NCBI GenBank assembly: GCA_025200525.1
Contig: CM045762.1
Span: forward strand, 24,927,374 to 24,991,373
Length of the DNA stretch: 64,000 nucleotides
From: Camellia lanceoleosa
Lineage: Eukaryota; Streptophyta; Magnoliopsida; Ericales; Theaceae
Direction of reading: 5' to 3'
The first letter of the stretch is position 1; each line of letters begins with the position of its first letter. The notes below the pieces were generated by a model, which saw only the letters and a list, made by a program, of their open reading frames with translations, ran no database searches and was not told the origin of the DNA. Both the position numbers and the translations under genes were made by a program. Of this stretch, positions 1 to 11,475 are shown one piece after another.

Positions 1-189
1 CGTATCTAGTTCCTCTCTGTTTCAACGATTGGACTACACCAACCTCTTTGTCTCTTCAAGAGGAAGCAAACGCCACCAGAATCACCCCCATCGGCCATCA
101 CGCGCCACCAAAGATCGGCGCGCTCGGCTTGCGGTTCTACTCTCTCGTCACGCTCCCGCGCGTCGTCTCGGCCGGCTTCCTCGGCGCTC

Positions 190-350
190 TTCGCTTCAGC
201 CTCAGCTTGCCATCGGCTTCCACATTAGCCTCGGCTAGCCCATCGGCTTCCGTCTCAACCGTTCTGTCCTCGGCTTTCGCCTCAGCCGATCTCCCCTCGG
301 CTTCCACCTCAGCCGATTTTCCTTCGGCTTCTGCCCAGCTTCTTTCAGCC
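190..350 (+). repeat. Imperfect tandem repeat in copia 1 leader
   Basis: A motif resembling CCTCGGCTTCCACCTCAGCC recurs about every 27-30 bp with substitutions. The stretch is GC-rich compared with its surroundings and lies upstream of the gag start. A 109-codon frame crosses it (48-377), but its composition is just the repeat read as serine/alanine, so it is not called a gene. Confidence 0.6.
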
Positions 351-374
351 GTATGCCTTGTTTGGTTTAGCCGT

Positions 375-461
375 TGACGTCAGCCCTATTCAGCTGCTGA
401 CGTCAACTTCTCTCAGTCCCTGGCTGGCTGCTGACATCATCACAGCACAGTGCTGACGTCA
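375..461. promoter_or_regulatory. Cluster of four TGACGTCA-type bZIP sites
   Basis: Perfect TGACGTCA palindromes lie at 375-382, 398-405 and 454-461, with a variant TGACATCA at 432-439. The flanks also mirror one another (GTTGACGTCAGC versus GCTGACGTCAAC). TGACGTCA is the known core for plant TGA/C-box bZIP factors. The cluster lies in the copia 1 leader, about 70-150 bp upstream of the gag ATG at 527. Function is inferred. Confidence 0.5.
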
Positions 462-526
462 ACCCTACTTGTTCTTAAGGTTTTTTTGGGCTTCTGAATC
501 TGTTGGTGACCTCCGTTTTGGCACTT

Positions 527-1580
527 ATGGATCGCACTGACAATATCCAATCTGTTCCTATTATACTTGATGGGTCTAATTATGTTAGTTGAGCCCAAGC
601 TCTCTCTAGCTTCATTAAAGGGAAACGTCTTTGGCGGATTATTGTTGGTACTCTTTCCAAACCCAACTAAAAGGAGGATGAGATGGACTCTGCAATAGAT
701 GACCGTCTTGACAAATGGGAAAGTAAGAATTATCAAATTATCACATGGTTCCGGGCTACCTCAGTTCCTTCCATCAACTTTCAATTTGGACGTTTTTAGG
801 ACGATGACTCCATTGCCTCTCTTGCCAAAGCAATTTGGGATTTTTTGAAGGAACGTTATCAGACCACTGGCCATGCTCATCAATATCAACTGTTGTAGAC
901 TCTTCATCACATGCGCCAAGCACCTAGTTAGTCTCTCAATGACTTCCTATCCCACATGTCGTTCGTTTGGGACCAGCTTGCTCTTTCTAAACCTCCATGG
1001 GCTCATTCTGATAATGCACAACTATTTATTACTTATCGGATTCATCAGCGACTATTACAGTTTCTTATGGCTCTTCATAGCATTTTTGAGCCTGTGCGTG
1101 CTTCTTTGCTTCATCGTTTGCCCTTGCCCACTTTAGAGCAAGCCATTACTGAGCTCTTATTAGAGGAGACTCGTTTTGGGAGTCTCAGATCTCCCGACAT
1201 GGATTCTGTTCTTGTTACTCTATCTTCTCAGAGTTCCTCATCTTCACAGCCACTCATATGCAGTTATTGGCGTAACCGAGGCCTGCCAGCCAATCATTCT
1301 CTTGTTCATTGCCAGGTTCGCGAATGCTTGTCTTGTCATAAGACTGCTTCTAGCCATCTCCAAAGCAATTGTCCTCGAGCTCCCTCCACTACTTCATCTA
1401 AGAAAGGGGCTTCTCGTTCTGGGTCTCAATCCAAATTTAACCACGGTTCTCGCTCTGCTGTTGTTGCCTCTGGGGGTTCTTTTGCTCCTTTCTCTATGGA
1501 TGATGTTGAGTTCATTATCCACCAGGTGCTCAACAAATCGGGTACTCCTCCTTCTACTGCTCTTTTAGTAACCTCAGGTA
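527..1580 (+). pseudogene. copia 1 gag, broken
   Basis: From the ATG at 527 the frame reads as a copia gag (start MDRTDNIQSVPIILDGSNYV). In-frame stops lie at 590 (TGA), 668 (TAA), 797, 896 and 929 (TAG), so no full Gag can be made. After 956 the frame is open and contains the leucine-rich gag core and then a Cys/His-rich stretch (CLSCHKTASSHLQSNCP at about 1330) in the place of the zinc knuckle, but it is not a clean CX2CX4HX4C motif. The frame continues into the protease region. Confidence 0.75.
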
Positions 1581-3311
1581 ACTCTTTATGGTATTTTGAT
1601 TCCGCAAGCTGTAATCACATGACTTCTGACTCCACTCTATTTTCTTCTTTGTCATCATCCTCTTCTGCTCCCACTATACACACTGTTGATGGTTCTCATA
1701 TGCCTGTTAGTCATATTGGCCAAATCTCTACTTCTACTTTGTCTCTTTCTGATGCTTACCATATTCCTTCTCTTAAAATGAACCTTATCTCTATTGGTCA
1801 GTTATGTGAACTTGGTCTAACTATTACTTTTTCTGCTAATAGTTGTTTGGTGCAAGACCCTCAGACAAGACAGATCCTTGGGATAGGCCGTAAGCATGGA
1901 CATTTGTTCGAGCTTATTCATCTTCGCAGTCCGCACAAATCATCTCCTGTTGCTGCTGCATCTACTATGTTTCCTTTCATCTTTGGCATTGTCGCTTAGG
2001 ACATGTCTCTTTTAGTCGTTTAAAAAATTTAGTTTCTAGTGGTCAGTTAGGTCGTGTCTGTCTTGATGATGTCGATTGTTTATCTTGTCAAATTGCTAAA
2101 CAAAATGCATTACCTTTTAATAAAAGTAATTCTATTTCTACTGTTCCTTTTGATCTTGTGCATTCAGATATTTGGGGACCTTCCCCCACATCTACCATGG
2201 GGGGGTCTAGATATTTTGTGATTTTTGTTGACGATTTTTCTCGTTATACTTGGCTTTTTCTTCTCAAAAATCGCTCTGAACATAAACAGATTTACTATGA
2301 CTTCTCTGCTATGGTCCACACTCAGTTTTCTTGTACTATTAAGCTTTTTCGTTTTGATAATGCTAAGGAGTACTTGGATTCTGATTTTCTTTTTTTTCTT
2401 CGAGCTCATGGTACTCTTTCTCATCGATCTTGTGCAGGCACTTCCCAACAAAATGAACGAGCTGAAAGAAAGCACCTTCATATTCTAGACACTACTCGGG
2501 CTCTTCTCCTTTCTTCTTTTTGTCCTGAAAAATTTTAGGGGGAAACTGCCCTCACTGCCATCCATACCATCAATCGAGTCCCTACCCCTGTCATAGCTAA
2601 CACAACTCCTTACGAGCGTTTGTATGGTTCTCTTCCTGATTATATTACTCTTAAAGTTTTTGGTTCTGCTTGTTTTGTTCTACTTCAGCCTCATGAACAC
2701 ATTAAACTAGAACCTCGTTCTCGTCTTTGTTGTTTTCTGGAGTATGGTATCGAACATAAAAGGTATCGTTGTTGGGATCCTATCTCCAAGCGTCTTCGTA
2801 TTTCTCGTCATGTGGCCTTCTGGGAACACAAAATGTTCTCCACTCTTTCCAAGTTTCACCTACCACAGTCTACCCATTCACCGGTCTTCACTGATATTTC
2901 TATAGATTTGTTTTCTGATGACTTTGATGCAGATTCTGGCCCCATGCTTCCACAGCCACCTACGCCTATCGTCCATCCTGAGGATCCTGTGTCAACTGAT
3001 GGCCCTATGCCTTATCCGGCTCTAGTAGAGGTTCCTCCGGAACCTATTTCCATTGAGGTTCCCCCTCTACCTGAGCGTCATTCTACCCGGGTAAGGCAAC
3101 CTTCTGTTCTTCTCCGTGATTATATTGTTAGTTCCACTGCTTTTTGCTCTCATGAACTTATTTCTTATCAAGAAGCTTCTTCTAACCCTCTTTGGCAACA
3201 AGCTATGACTAATGAACTGCAGGCTTTCGATCACACTCATACCTGGGATGTGGTTGATCTTCCTCCTGGCAAGCATACTGTTAGTTGCAAATGGGTTTAC
3301 AAGATCAAAAC
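1581..3311 (+). pseudogene. copia 1 protease and integrase, broken
   Basis: The protease segment reads WYFDSASCNHMTSDSTLF near 1590; the catalytic DSG is replaced by DSA. A frame change near 1960-1980 moves into the GAG-pre-integrase segment (LWHCRLGHVSFSRLKNL, then DCLSCQIAK), which supplies the HHCC zinc-binding residues. The integrase core follows: DIWGP, FVDDFSRYTWLF and the glutamate in SQQNERAERKHLHILD, that is a DD..E arrangement. A TAG at 2536-2538 replaces a tryptophan codon expected in this family. The frame ends abruptly after VYKIK because a foreign element begins at 3312. Confidence 0.8.
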
Positions 3312-4304
3312 CTTAGTTGCACAAAGCGGGAGCAGGAGCAGGAGCGAGGAAGCGTGAGCCGATAGAAGTTTCTTAGGTTGGGAGCGCCTCGGAAAGCGGT
3401 TATATATATATATATATATTTTAATACACATTAAAAGTTTTTTTATAAATATTTTTATTTTAATACACATTAATTATTGTATTTATTTATTATATTTTTT
3501 AAATAATGTGTTATTGATAATTTATTTTAATTTTATTTTACATATAATGTGTGTGTTTTTTTTTTATTAATATGTATAATATATACTCATATATATATAT
3601 ATATATATTATATTTGTATGTGTTAATATTTTTTTTATGTAAATATATTATAAAGATTATATATATTAATATTTTTATTTTTTTTATTATATATTTATAT
3701 GTATATATATGATATATATTAAATAATAATGTGTTAATGTTTTTTATTTTTTTATTTTTTAAATATATATATTTATTTAAAGATTTTATATGTTTTATCT
3801 TTTATATATATATCTATATATTTTACTTATATATTACGTATATATCGTGGTGAGCAGGCGGAGAGAGAGAGTGAGAGAGAGGCGGAGGAGGCGATGGCGA
3901 TCGTGAAGGAAAGGATCTGCGAGAGAAAGAGAGAGAGACGATCTGCGAGAGAGAGAAAGGCGATTTGCCACAGAGAGAGGCTGCGATGAGCGAAAAACAC
4001 CTGAGAGAGAGAAAGAGACAAAGCTGCGATAGAGGCAGCGACCTTTGATGTGATGAAAGAAGAAGAAAAACGAAGCAAAGGACATACCCAGACATAATCA
4101 GGTTCTTCTTCACCTTCTTTCTCCTCTCTCTTTGTTGACCAATAAGCTAGAGTTTTTGTTCTTCTTCACCAATGATCCCATCTTTGACAGGATCGCGTTT
4201 CTCTCTCTACAGAAACGCGATTCTTACACGTTTCTTTCTAAGAAACGCGGAATCGTGTTTCTTACGAAGATTCGTTACCTGTTAGCACGATTCCTGTAAC
4301 TAAG
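3312..4304. mobile_element. ~1 kb nonautonomous TIR element, copy 1 (8 bp TSD)
   Basis: It starts CTTAGTTGCACAAAGCGGG and ends with the approximate inverse, GCACGATTCCTGTAACTAAG. The flanks are atcaaaac (3304-3311) and attaaaac (4305-4312), an 8 bp target duplication with one difference, and removing the element restores the copia reading frame. Inside are GGGAGC repeats at the left, an AT-rich centre, a GAGAGA-rich tract (3859-4020), and repeated GAAACGCG/GATTC motifs at the right. No coding frame was found. The 8 bp duplication fits hAT (or P-type) elements, but the terminus is not a canonical hAT one. A sister copy lies at 14939-15896. Confidence 0.85.
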
Positions 4305-4312
4305 ATTAAAAC

Positions 4313-5684
4313 TCATTCTGATGGTTCCATTGAGCGTTACAAAGCTTGCCTTGTTGCCCGGGGATTTAGTCAAGAATATGGGATTGACTATGAGGAAACA
4401 TTTGCTCTTGTTGCCCGTTTTGCTTTAGTTCGTAGCTTACTTGCCGTTGCTGCTGCTCGCCACTGGCACCTTTCGTAGATGGATGTCAAGAATGCATTTC
4501 TTAATGGTGATCTCACTGAGGAAGTTTATATGCAACCTCCTCCTGGTTCTTCTGTTCCCTCAAACAAGGTTTTCAAACGCCGTCGTGCTTTATATGGTTT
4601 GAAACAAGCTCCACGTGCCTGGTTTGCCAAGTTCAGCTCTACCATTCATAACTTTGGTTTTTCTTCCAGTGCCCATGATTCTGCCTTGTTTATCCGTAAG
4701 ACGGAGTGCGGTACTATTCTCCTTCTCCTCTATGTGGATGATATGATTATCACTGGAGATGACATAGTGGGTATTTCTAGTCTCAAACAGTTTCTTCATC
4801 GCCAGTTTGAGATAAAAGATTTGGGTGCACTTAGCTACTTCCTTGGCTTGGAAATTTCTCAAGATTCCTCTAGTTATTTTCTTACTCAGGCCAAGTATAC
4901 TTCTGATCTTTTGGCTCGTGCTAGCCTTTCCGATTGCAAGACTGTCACTACTCCAGTTGATCCTCAGACTCGTCTTACACCTCTTGATGGCCCCCTATTG
5001 TCAGATGCAACTTTATATCGTCAGTTAGTTGGTAGTCTTGTCTATCTCACAGTTACTTGTCCAGATATTGCTTATGCTGTTTACATTGTCAGTCAATTTA
5101 TGACTGCTTCTCGCTCTCCATACTATGCTGCTATGGTTCGCATTTTGCGCTATCTCAAAGGAACTTTGTTTCATGGTCTTCACTATTCCCCTCACTCTTC
5201 TCTATAGCTGCATGCCTTTTCTGATGCCGATTGGGTAGGAGATCTTACCGATCGTCATTCCACTATTGGGTTCTGCTTCTTCTTGGGCACCTCTCTCATT
5301 TCCTGGCGTAGCAAGAAGCAAACTCTTGTTGCTCGTTCTAGTACTGAGGCTGACTATCGTGCTCTTGCAGACACTACTTAGGAGTTTTTGTGGCTTCGTT
5401 GGCTTCTTTCTGACATGGGTGTTTCTTATTTAGCTGCCACTAATCTTTATTGTGACAATCAAAGTGCTATTCAAATTGCCCATAACGATGTCTTCCATGA
5501 TCGCACCAAGCATATTGAGATCGATTGTTACTTCATACGATAACATATTACTAGTAGCCATGTTCGTCTTCTCTTTGTTACCTCTGCTGATCAGACCGCC
5601 GACCTATTCACCAAAGCTCATCTTGTAGGCCGCTTTTCTGATCTCCTTTCCAAACTCAAATTAATATCTGACTTACCACCTTGA
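4313..5684 (+). pseudogene. copia 1 reverse transcriptase and RNase H, broken
   Basis: The frame resumes directly after the inserted element. Diagnostic RT motifs are KACLVARGFSQEYGIDYEET, MDVKNAFLNGDLTEEVYM, LYGLKQAPRAWF and the catalytic YVDDM at about 4730. RNase H motifs follow: DADWVGDLTDRHSTIG, SSTEADYRALAD and CDNQSAIQIAHN. In-frame stops are TAG at 4476, 5205 and 5379 and TAA at about 5541. The copia stop codon is at 5682-5684, just before the polypurine tract. Confidence 0.9.
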
Positions 5685-5697
5685 GTTTGAGGGGGGG

Positions 5698-5896
5698 TGT
5701 TAGCTGTATATTATTATAGATGTATATTATTATAACTGTATAGTTTATCTCTATCTTTTCTGTACCTATCTAGGTTTCCTTTGCTGTACCTATTTAGGTT
5801 TCCTTTCTGCCTATATATACAGGCTTCTCCTATTGTATTATTCATTCAATTCAACATAGAGTTTCTCTTTTCTCTTCTTTCTCTATTTTCATAACA
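5698..5896 (+). repeat. 3' LTR of copia 1
   Basis: The LTR begins TGTTAGCTG after seven G residues and ends CATAACA, giving TG..CA termini and a length of about 199 bp. It holds a ~27 bp direct repeat (tgtacctatctaggtttcct and its variant, 5761-5805) and a TATA-like ctatatata near 5813. Confidence 0.75.
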
Positions 5897-7303
5897 ATCG
5901 GCAAATGTTAATTGTTAATAACAGAAAATCTCTCCATTCTTAGCAAAGTAGCTAAGTGTTTGCACTCCCTCAATTCAACCTTAAGGAAATTGAACCATGA
6001 CCTCTTGGACTAAGGCCAAAGGAAGGAATGGTGGCCTACTAGACTAGCCTAGTTGGTTGGTTTATGAATGCTTACTTTGGTATCTTTGTGACCTAATATT
6101 CATGAAATGTAGCATTGAATGTTTGTGATTAGAGCTCCAAAGCTTATCAAATGGAACAATATAAAATAATTGTTTGGTCTAATTTTCGGAATTTAATTTT
6201 CTCAAAATTGAGTGTTTTTTTTCCTTGAATTATTTTAATATTTTAAGTAAATTTTTTAGATGTACCTAAAAAAAGTAAAATATTTATAAAAAAAAAATCA
6301 ATAAACATACAAGAATACAAAAATGTATTGAATTTTCATATTTTTTGTATTTAGTGAATTTTTTTAAAAAAAATTCACGAATATTATACTTTTTAATTAT
6401 AATTATATTAAGTGTATTTATAAAGTAAAAAATTTACTTAAAATATTAAAAAAATTCACTAAAAAAAAAAAAACTAAAATATTAAATTTTAGAAAATTGA
6501 AATCAAATAAGGTGTTTGGGAACTTAAGAGAGGAAAAAAAAAGGTAAAAAGAGATGATTATTAAGTTAGTAGAGAAAAGAAAATAAAGAGAAAAAAAAAT
6601 TGTGTTTTTTCTTCTTCATGTTTAGATAAATAGGAGAGAAAAGACAATGATTCACTCTCCAATCTTGTTTGGTTCTCTCTTACATGAATTTTCATACTAG
6701 TAGACTGCTGTAGTTAAAAATTAGACAAACTATAGCGAGCATATACCATAACATTTCTCTCATCTTCCAATCCATTTGCTAATACATATCTTTCAATTTT
6801 TCATTTAATTTTGATGTGAAATTTCTATAAAATTGTTCTTAAGAATTATACATTTTTTTAAGGATATATGATATTTATATCAAATTCTTAAGGTTTGGTT
6901 TATATGATAGTAAATGTCCAATACATGTGTTTTTTCATGTCTATTTTTTTAGTTATAGACATGGTCAAGAAGTGACATACACGTCACAAAATGAGTGTGT
7001 TGGACATGTGTCTAGATTTAAGATTTTTAATTTTAGTAATGGACATAGGAAAAAGAATATCAGACGTGTTCAAGAGTGTCTGAGGAGTGTCGCTGTCCGA
7101 TACGGATACATCACCTTCTTAGAAGTGTCGGTGCTTCTTATTGCGGACATCTGAAATATGTATTGAACTAGGGTGTATTGGAGATTGGATGTCTATGGAG
7201 AAATAAGATCATTCTGCTGGTGGAAAAAATCAAATATTTTTCACCAAACCTATTAAAATGTTTTCTTTTTGGTTACTGATTTTTTTGAGTTGTTGTATTG
7301 CAG
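5897..7303. other. AT-rich noncoding stretch, intron or upstream of the small gene
   Basis: No exon was found. Around 6175-6510 the sequence is strongly AT-rich with loosely inverted arms (gaatttaattttctc versus gaaaattgaaatc), possibly an old MITE. Around 6915-7150 words of the type GACACGTGTC recur, and similar words recur at about 8780-8950. If the gene at 7304 has its first exon upstream, all of this and copia 1 would be intron. Confidence 0.4.
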
Positions 7304-8526
7304 ATCATCGTGGACCTCGAAAGGTGAACTTTTGGGAGGATCCATTGAGCCCGTCAAAATGGAAAGAAGAGCATGTGAGTGTTACTTTTCCTTGTTTCTT
7401 TCTGATTTTATTTATTTATTTATTTGTATATGATGACACATTATATAATTTGTATCATGATTTCATGCATCTCGTTGTGATTATACAAAATTTGATTGTG
7501 TTGAAGAGATTCTGCTGTTATTATTTGACTCAACAACAATTTCTTCTTTATAGTGTAATCATAACATATTACTTGGGTTCTACATCCCATGCTGGGTACT
7601 TGGCGATTTTTGACATAAAAAAGTTGGTGTATTTAGATCCATAATATAGTTACTGCAAAATCTCTGACATATGTGTATTGAGTAAGATACAATATGTGCA
7701 TTTAAGAAAATTTTGCCCTAAAATTCAGCATGCTCAACTTCACTGCAATTGTGTAGCTTATATTGGAAACCGCCTTCATGCACAAGTTGTTGGTTCAATA
7801 TTATTTTGCAAGAAATTTTGTAATGGATTTAGATTTGGATGTGTCTCTGTTGCTGTACCTGTATGTGTCATTTTGTTTTTGACATGGTACCTGTATAACT
7901 GATTATCTACTATCTATTCTTTTAAACAAAAATGTTACCTGACAACCTTTGTTGGCATTTGGTCGCAGCTAGTTTGAGACCACATTACTTGGTTGTTTTT
8001 CCTGTCAATGGTCCAAATATCCAAGTTTGTTTCAGTCAACCAAAATTCAGTAAAATCAACAAAGTGAAAAGGTTTTTATGCATTTAGTTGTTTTAAATTT
8101 TAATATTGCTTTCTGTAGGCTTCAGCTTTCCCTTCCCATGTGAAAATGTGCATCTGAATGACTATTTGTCTTTTACCAATGCATTTGAAGTAGATATAGG
8201 AATTTGGATTGCTATTTCACTATTTCTTTTAATCTGCTCATTGTAAAAGCTTCCATGCATCATGACAGACTTTCACTAATACTTTTAGTCAATTTAATAA
8301 TATTTACATGTTGAACCAATCATTCCATACTCTCTCTCCAGAATTCAAGTACTGTAAAAAGTGGAGAGTGAATCTCAGATCCATCTTGACAATTTTTCTT
8401 GCTACCCTTTATCTTTTGCAGTTTGTGATCGTCTCTCCAACCGGCTGGGGCTTACTTTTCTTTGGGGGTTACAAGTTCTTCACCAAGGGCAAGAAAGAAA
8501 AGAAGGAAGAGATGACTTGTTGCTAA
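7304..8526 (+). CDS. Small single-membrane-span protein, 3' exons
   Basis: Two exons are supported. Exon 7304-7374 follows a tttgtattgcag-type acceptor, ends before gtgagt and encodes HRGPRKVNFWEDPLSPSKWK plus EEH; its first two bases complete a codon begun upstream. Exon 8422-8526 follows ttttgcag and encodes a membrane segment FVIVSPTGWGLLFFGGYKFF followed by a lysine-rich tail and TAA. The first exon with the start codon is not visible and probably lies left of the window, beyond copia 1. From memory the pattern (WEDP, PSKWKEEH, one TM helix, basic tail) resembles a small plant-specific mitochondrial complex I subunit of the At1g67350 type; this was not verified. The last codons (MTCC) look like readthrough of a lost splice donor; see 9203-9250. 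Confidence 0.65.
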
Positions 8527-9202
8527 AACAAATGAAAACATTGATCTTGCCACGTCACCTTTATGGTGACAACAGCTTTAACCTAAAAACAAGGATATAT
8601 GCATATGGACAAAAGACACCACCATTCTCAAAAAATTAGGGTACGGTCACAACGGCGATATGGCAAAAATATAATATATATATATATTTACTCTGTATAT
8701 GAATATAAATTTAGGATACATATATACAAGAGACATTGATGTATATGTGGGTTTTTTATTTTCTTTGGTTGTATTTATTCTCCAAGCACAGGACACACAT
8801 GTTTATGAAGTGTCTCCAACGTTAAAAATAATAATAATAATAATAATTAAAAAAACTGACATGCCATGTTGCACGCCGAACTTGTGGGCACTCGTGTCCC
8901 CACTGTTTTGGGCACGGGCACGGGCACAACACCCATCTTGGAATATCAGTGCTTCTTAGGCTTCAATCTAGGCAGCTCCTTTAGGAGGCTGAAACCTCAA
9001 AAACGAATAAGGTCAATTGTGGGGATTGTTTTTGATTGATGATATCTTGTACCTAAATCCCATCTATTGAAATTCTATATATAATATGCGAGACATGTCC
9101 TATCTCTTGTAATCATGATAGAATTTTATTGTTTTTGATGGATTAGCTCTTTTACTGTTGTTACTTGTATCTACAGGCTCTAACTTGCTCGTCTTTTTGC
9201 AG
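8527..9202. other. Noncoding stretch between the small gene and its possible last exon
   Basis: It contains short TA and ATA microsatellites (8676-8690, 8826-8850) and a GACATG/GGCACGGGCAC-rich patch (8780-8950). No coding signal was seen. If the 9203 exon is real, this is its intron. Confidence 0.4.
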
Positions 9203-9250
9203 AAAGTTGGAGAAGGATCACACCAGGTTGAGGATTCTCGCTACATATGA
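9203..9250 (+). pseudogene. Possible orphaned last exon of the small gene
   Basis: A good acceptor (gtctttttgcag) is followed by 16 codons, KVGEGSHQVEDSRYI and TGA. It would join in phase after GAG at 8509-8511, giving an acidic/basic tail. The bases after GAG are ATGACT rather than GTGACT, so the donor appears lost by a single G-to-A change at 8512. It may instead belong to an alternative transcript. Confidence 0.4.
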
Positions 9251-11475
9251 CTTCAAATAAAGTGCTTCCCTTGGGCTTCAGTCATTGGGATGATGTTCTT
9301 AGTTAGGACATTCCAGTTTGTTGGTTTTGTACATGGAAATCTTGGAGATATGGGTGATATATGTTGAGACCTTTTCTTAGACTTTTTCCCTTGTGATCAT
9401 TTTGATATTCTGACACTTAAATATTTTCTGGGTGTGCTTATTAGGGTTTTGGTGGATCAGCACACAAACTGAAGTAGTTACTTTTGAGGAACTTGTGTCT
9501 ATTATGGCCTAATTTTCCTTCAGAATAATACTATAGTACAATTTTCTGTCCAGAAACATGTGCAATTTTCAATACCTGTTGACTGGCAGTGTCACCCTTT
9601 CCTCAAATTGATATTGTCACACTGCACCATCCAATGTCTCAAAATGATTTTTGATCCTCAACTGCTTGTATGCCCATAAGCTTTTCCCGTCAAATCTGTC
9701 TTGCAAAACCCCCTGCTTTGGACATGGATTTGCACTACTGGAAACTCAGTCGGTACACCTTAGTTTTAATTCCTTTCCTCTGTCAGAGAAAAACTTTTGT
9801 TTCCTCTAAACTACTTTCCATTCAAAATTTGTCTCTTGTTTTGTTGGCTGTGTTTTAGAGAATGTTGTTCCAATGCGGGAACTCAAAATAAAATGTGCAA
9901 ATTTCTCCATGATTGCAGGAACCTCTCTCTCTCTCCCCTCTGCAGGGAACTAACTATTTTAGTAAATAAAGAATTCATCAGAAGTACAGGAAAAAAACAA
10001 AAGGAAGCTGTAATGGTCCAAATTATAGAATACCCAGAAGATATAAAGGACTTCAAAGTATATTTTGCAAACTGTTACAATGTTGTCATACAGCCAAAAA
10101 CCTTGTTACAACTCAAAATTTTCTCAATCTACGCCTATAGACCAAACAAATACATGGGAACAAGGGATTACAGGAAATGATGAGAAATTTATCAACAAAT
10201 AATATACTAGGGGAAATTTTTTTTTTTTTTTTTGTGTGAAAAGATTATAATTGTAGAACCACTATGCTCACATGTCCTCTCCGTCATTATGTGTTTTGTT
10301 GATTCCAGAGCTATGTCCATTTTGATCATACACAAACGTGACTGCATCACATGCTATTTGACTAGAGATTGGATGCACTACACAATACATCTACGAAAAA
10401 ACAAAAACAGAAAAAGAATACCAGGCAAATTATAAGATGGAAAGGAAGACCAACAGTGTGGAATAAATTTTTAAAAATTTGCAAATGTATAACACAGCTG
10501 GAAAGTTCAATTTTCAGGGGATATGCAAACATGCCCAATCTTAACAACATCATATAGATTAAGCATTCTAAAAGGGAATCTCTCTTAAAACCTAGGTTAA
10601 CTTTAATCACTTCAAACTAGAATTTTAAGATAATGCTTTATTCTCCCCTGGTTCCATTTGAACTTGACTCGGGCAGGAGACAATTACTTGAGATATATTA
10701 AAGTTCTTCTCCACATAACTTTGCTTAGACATGTATGGTAAAAATTTCGAAGAATTACTATTTCTCACCTTTGCTAGGCTTTTTCAACAAAACAAACATC
10801 CAATTAACATGTAAAACATGCCGTTCCCAATTTTCCAATGTGCATTTCTGTTCCATTTAGCTACCTCTTTCAATGTCCAAGTATGACTTTACCTCATACG
10901 ACCCATAATAATAATAATAATAATAATACAAATGTAGAGTTCTTATCTTCTGCTGTAAGCTTTCCGGTCAAACAAAAAGTAGCCTGAAGTAAAAACATAG
11001 AACTTGAGGATATTTAGGTGCCATTTGGTATCACTTATATGTTAGTTTGAATGACATGGTTTTTTAAAATAGTAACTTAAAAGAATTAAAATAAATTGTA
11101 AATCTATTTGGTGCAGATTTTGATAATTTGTACAAAAATTGAATCTGTTTAGTTAAATAAGCTATCACATAGTGTTTTTGTTGTGCAAATATCCAAAATG
11201 CCTTAAAAACATATGCTGAAGACAAAATATGTGATCAAAGAAAGTTACAAATTGTAGCTTAAGAAAAAGTCAAATAAGTTATAACTTAAGATTGCAACCA
11301 AACACCATTAGTTGAACCTTTTTTAAGCAAATAAGCTAAATAAGTGCTACCAAACAGGGCCATAGTTATTCTTTGCTTTTCCTTCACTTGGTTCTTTTTT
11401 TTTTTTTCAAAGGGGACATTGGTCATTTAGATCCAGATATTCTTACCATATACTAGGGTGTTACACACAAAGGCT
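9251..11475. other. Intergenic stretch between two convergent genes
   Basis: No gene was seen. It holds the 3' flanks of both genes, a poly-T run near 10210, an (ATA)n tract at about 10906-10929 and one MITE (11017-11361). Confidence 0.5.
11017..11361. mobile_element. MITE with TTTGGTA-type inverted termini
   Basis: The left end GGTGCCATTTGGTATCACTT mirrors the right end, whose complement reads GGCCCTGTTTGGTAGCACTT. It is 345 bp long with no coding content. Flanks atattta and atagtta are a possible imperfect 7-8 bp target duplication, suggesting a hAT-type MITE. Confidence 0.6.

Larger units (their letters stand above)
1..5896 (+). mobile_element. Ty1/copia LTR retrotransposon 1, decayed, 5' end outside window
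   Basis: The order gag, protease, integrase, reverse transcriptase, RNase H is that of Ty1/copia. The internal region begins before base 1 and the element ends in a 3' LTR at 5698-5896 preceded by a G-rich polypurine tract (about 5684-5697). The 5' LTR and PBS are not in the window, so no target duplication can be tested. The coding region has many stops, at least one frameshift (about 1960-1980) and a 993 bp insertion at 3312-4304. It is not autonomous. Confidence 0.9.

Noticed and set aside
3823..4113. Three overlapping minus-strand frames of 83-96 codons
   Set aside because: They are the GAGAGA tract of the ~1 kb element read as Ser/Leu-rich sequence.
7258..7644. 128-codon frame spanning the exon at 7304
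   Set aside because: Only 7304-7374 matches a conserved protein; the rest is bounded by clear splice signals and has intron composition.
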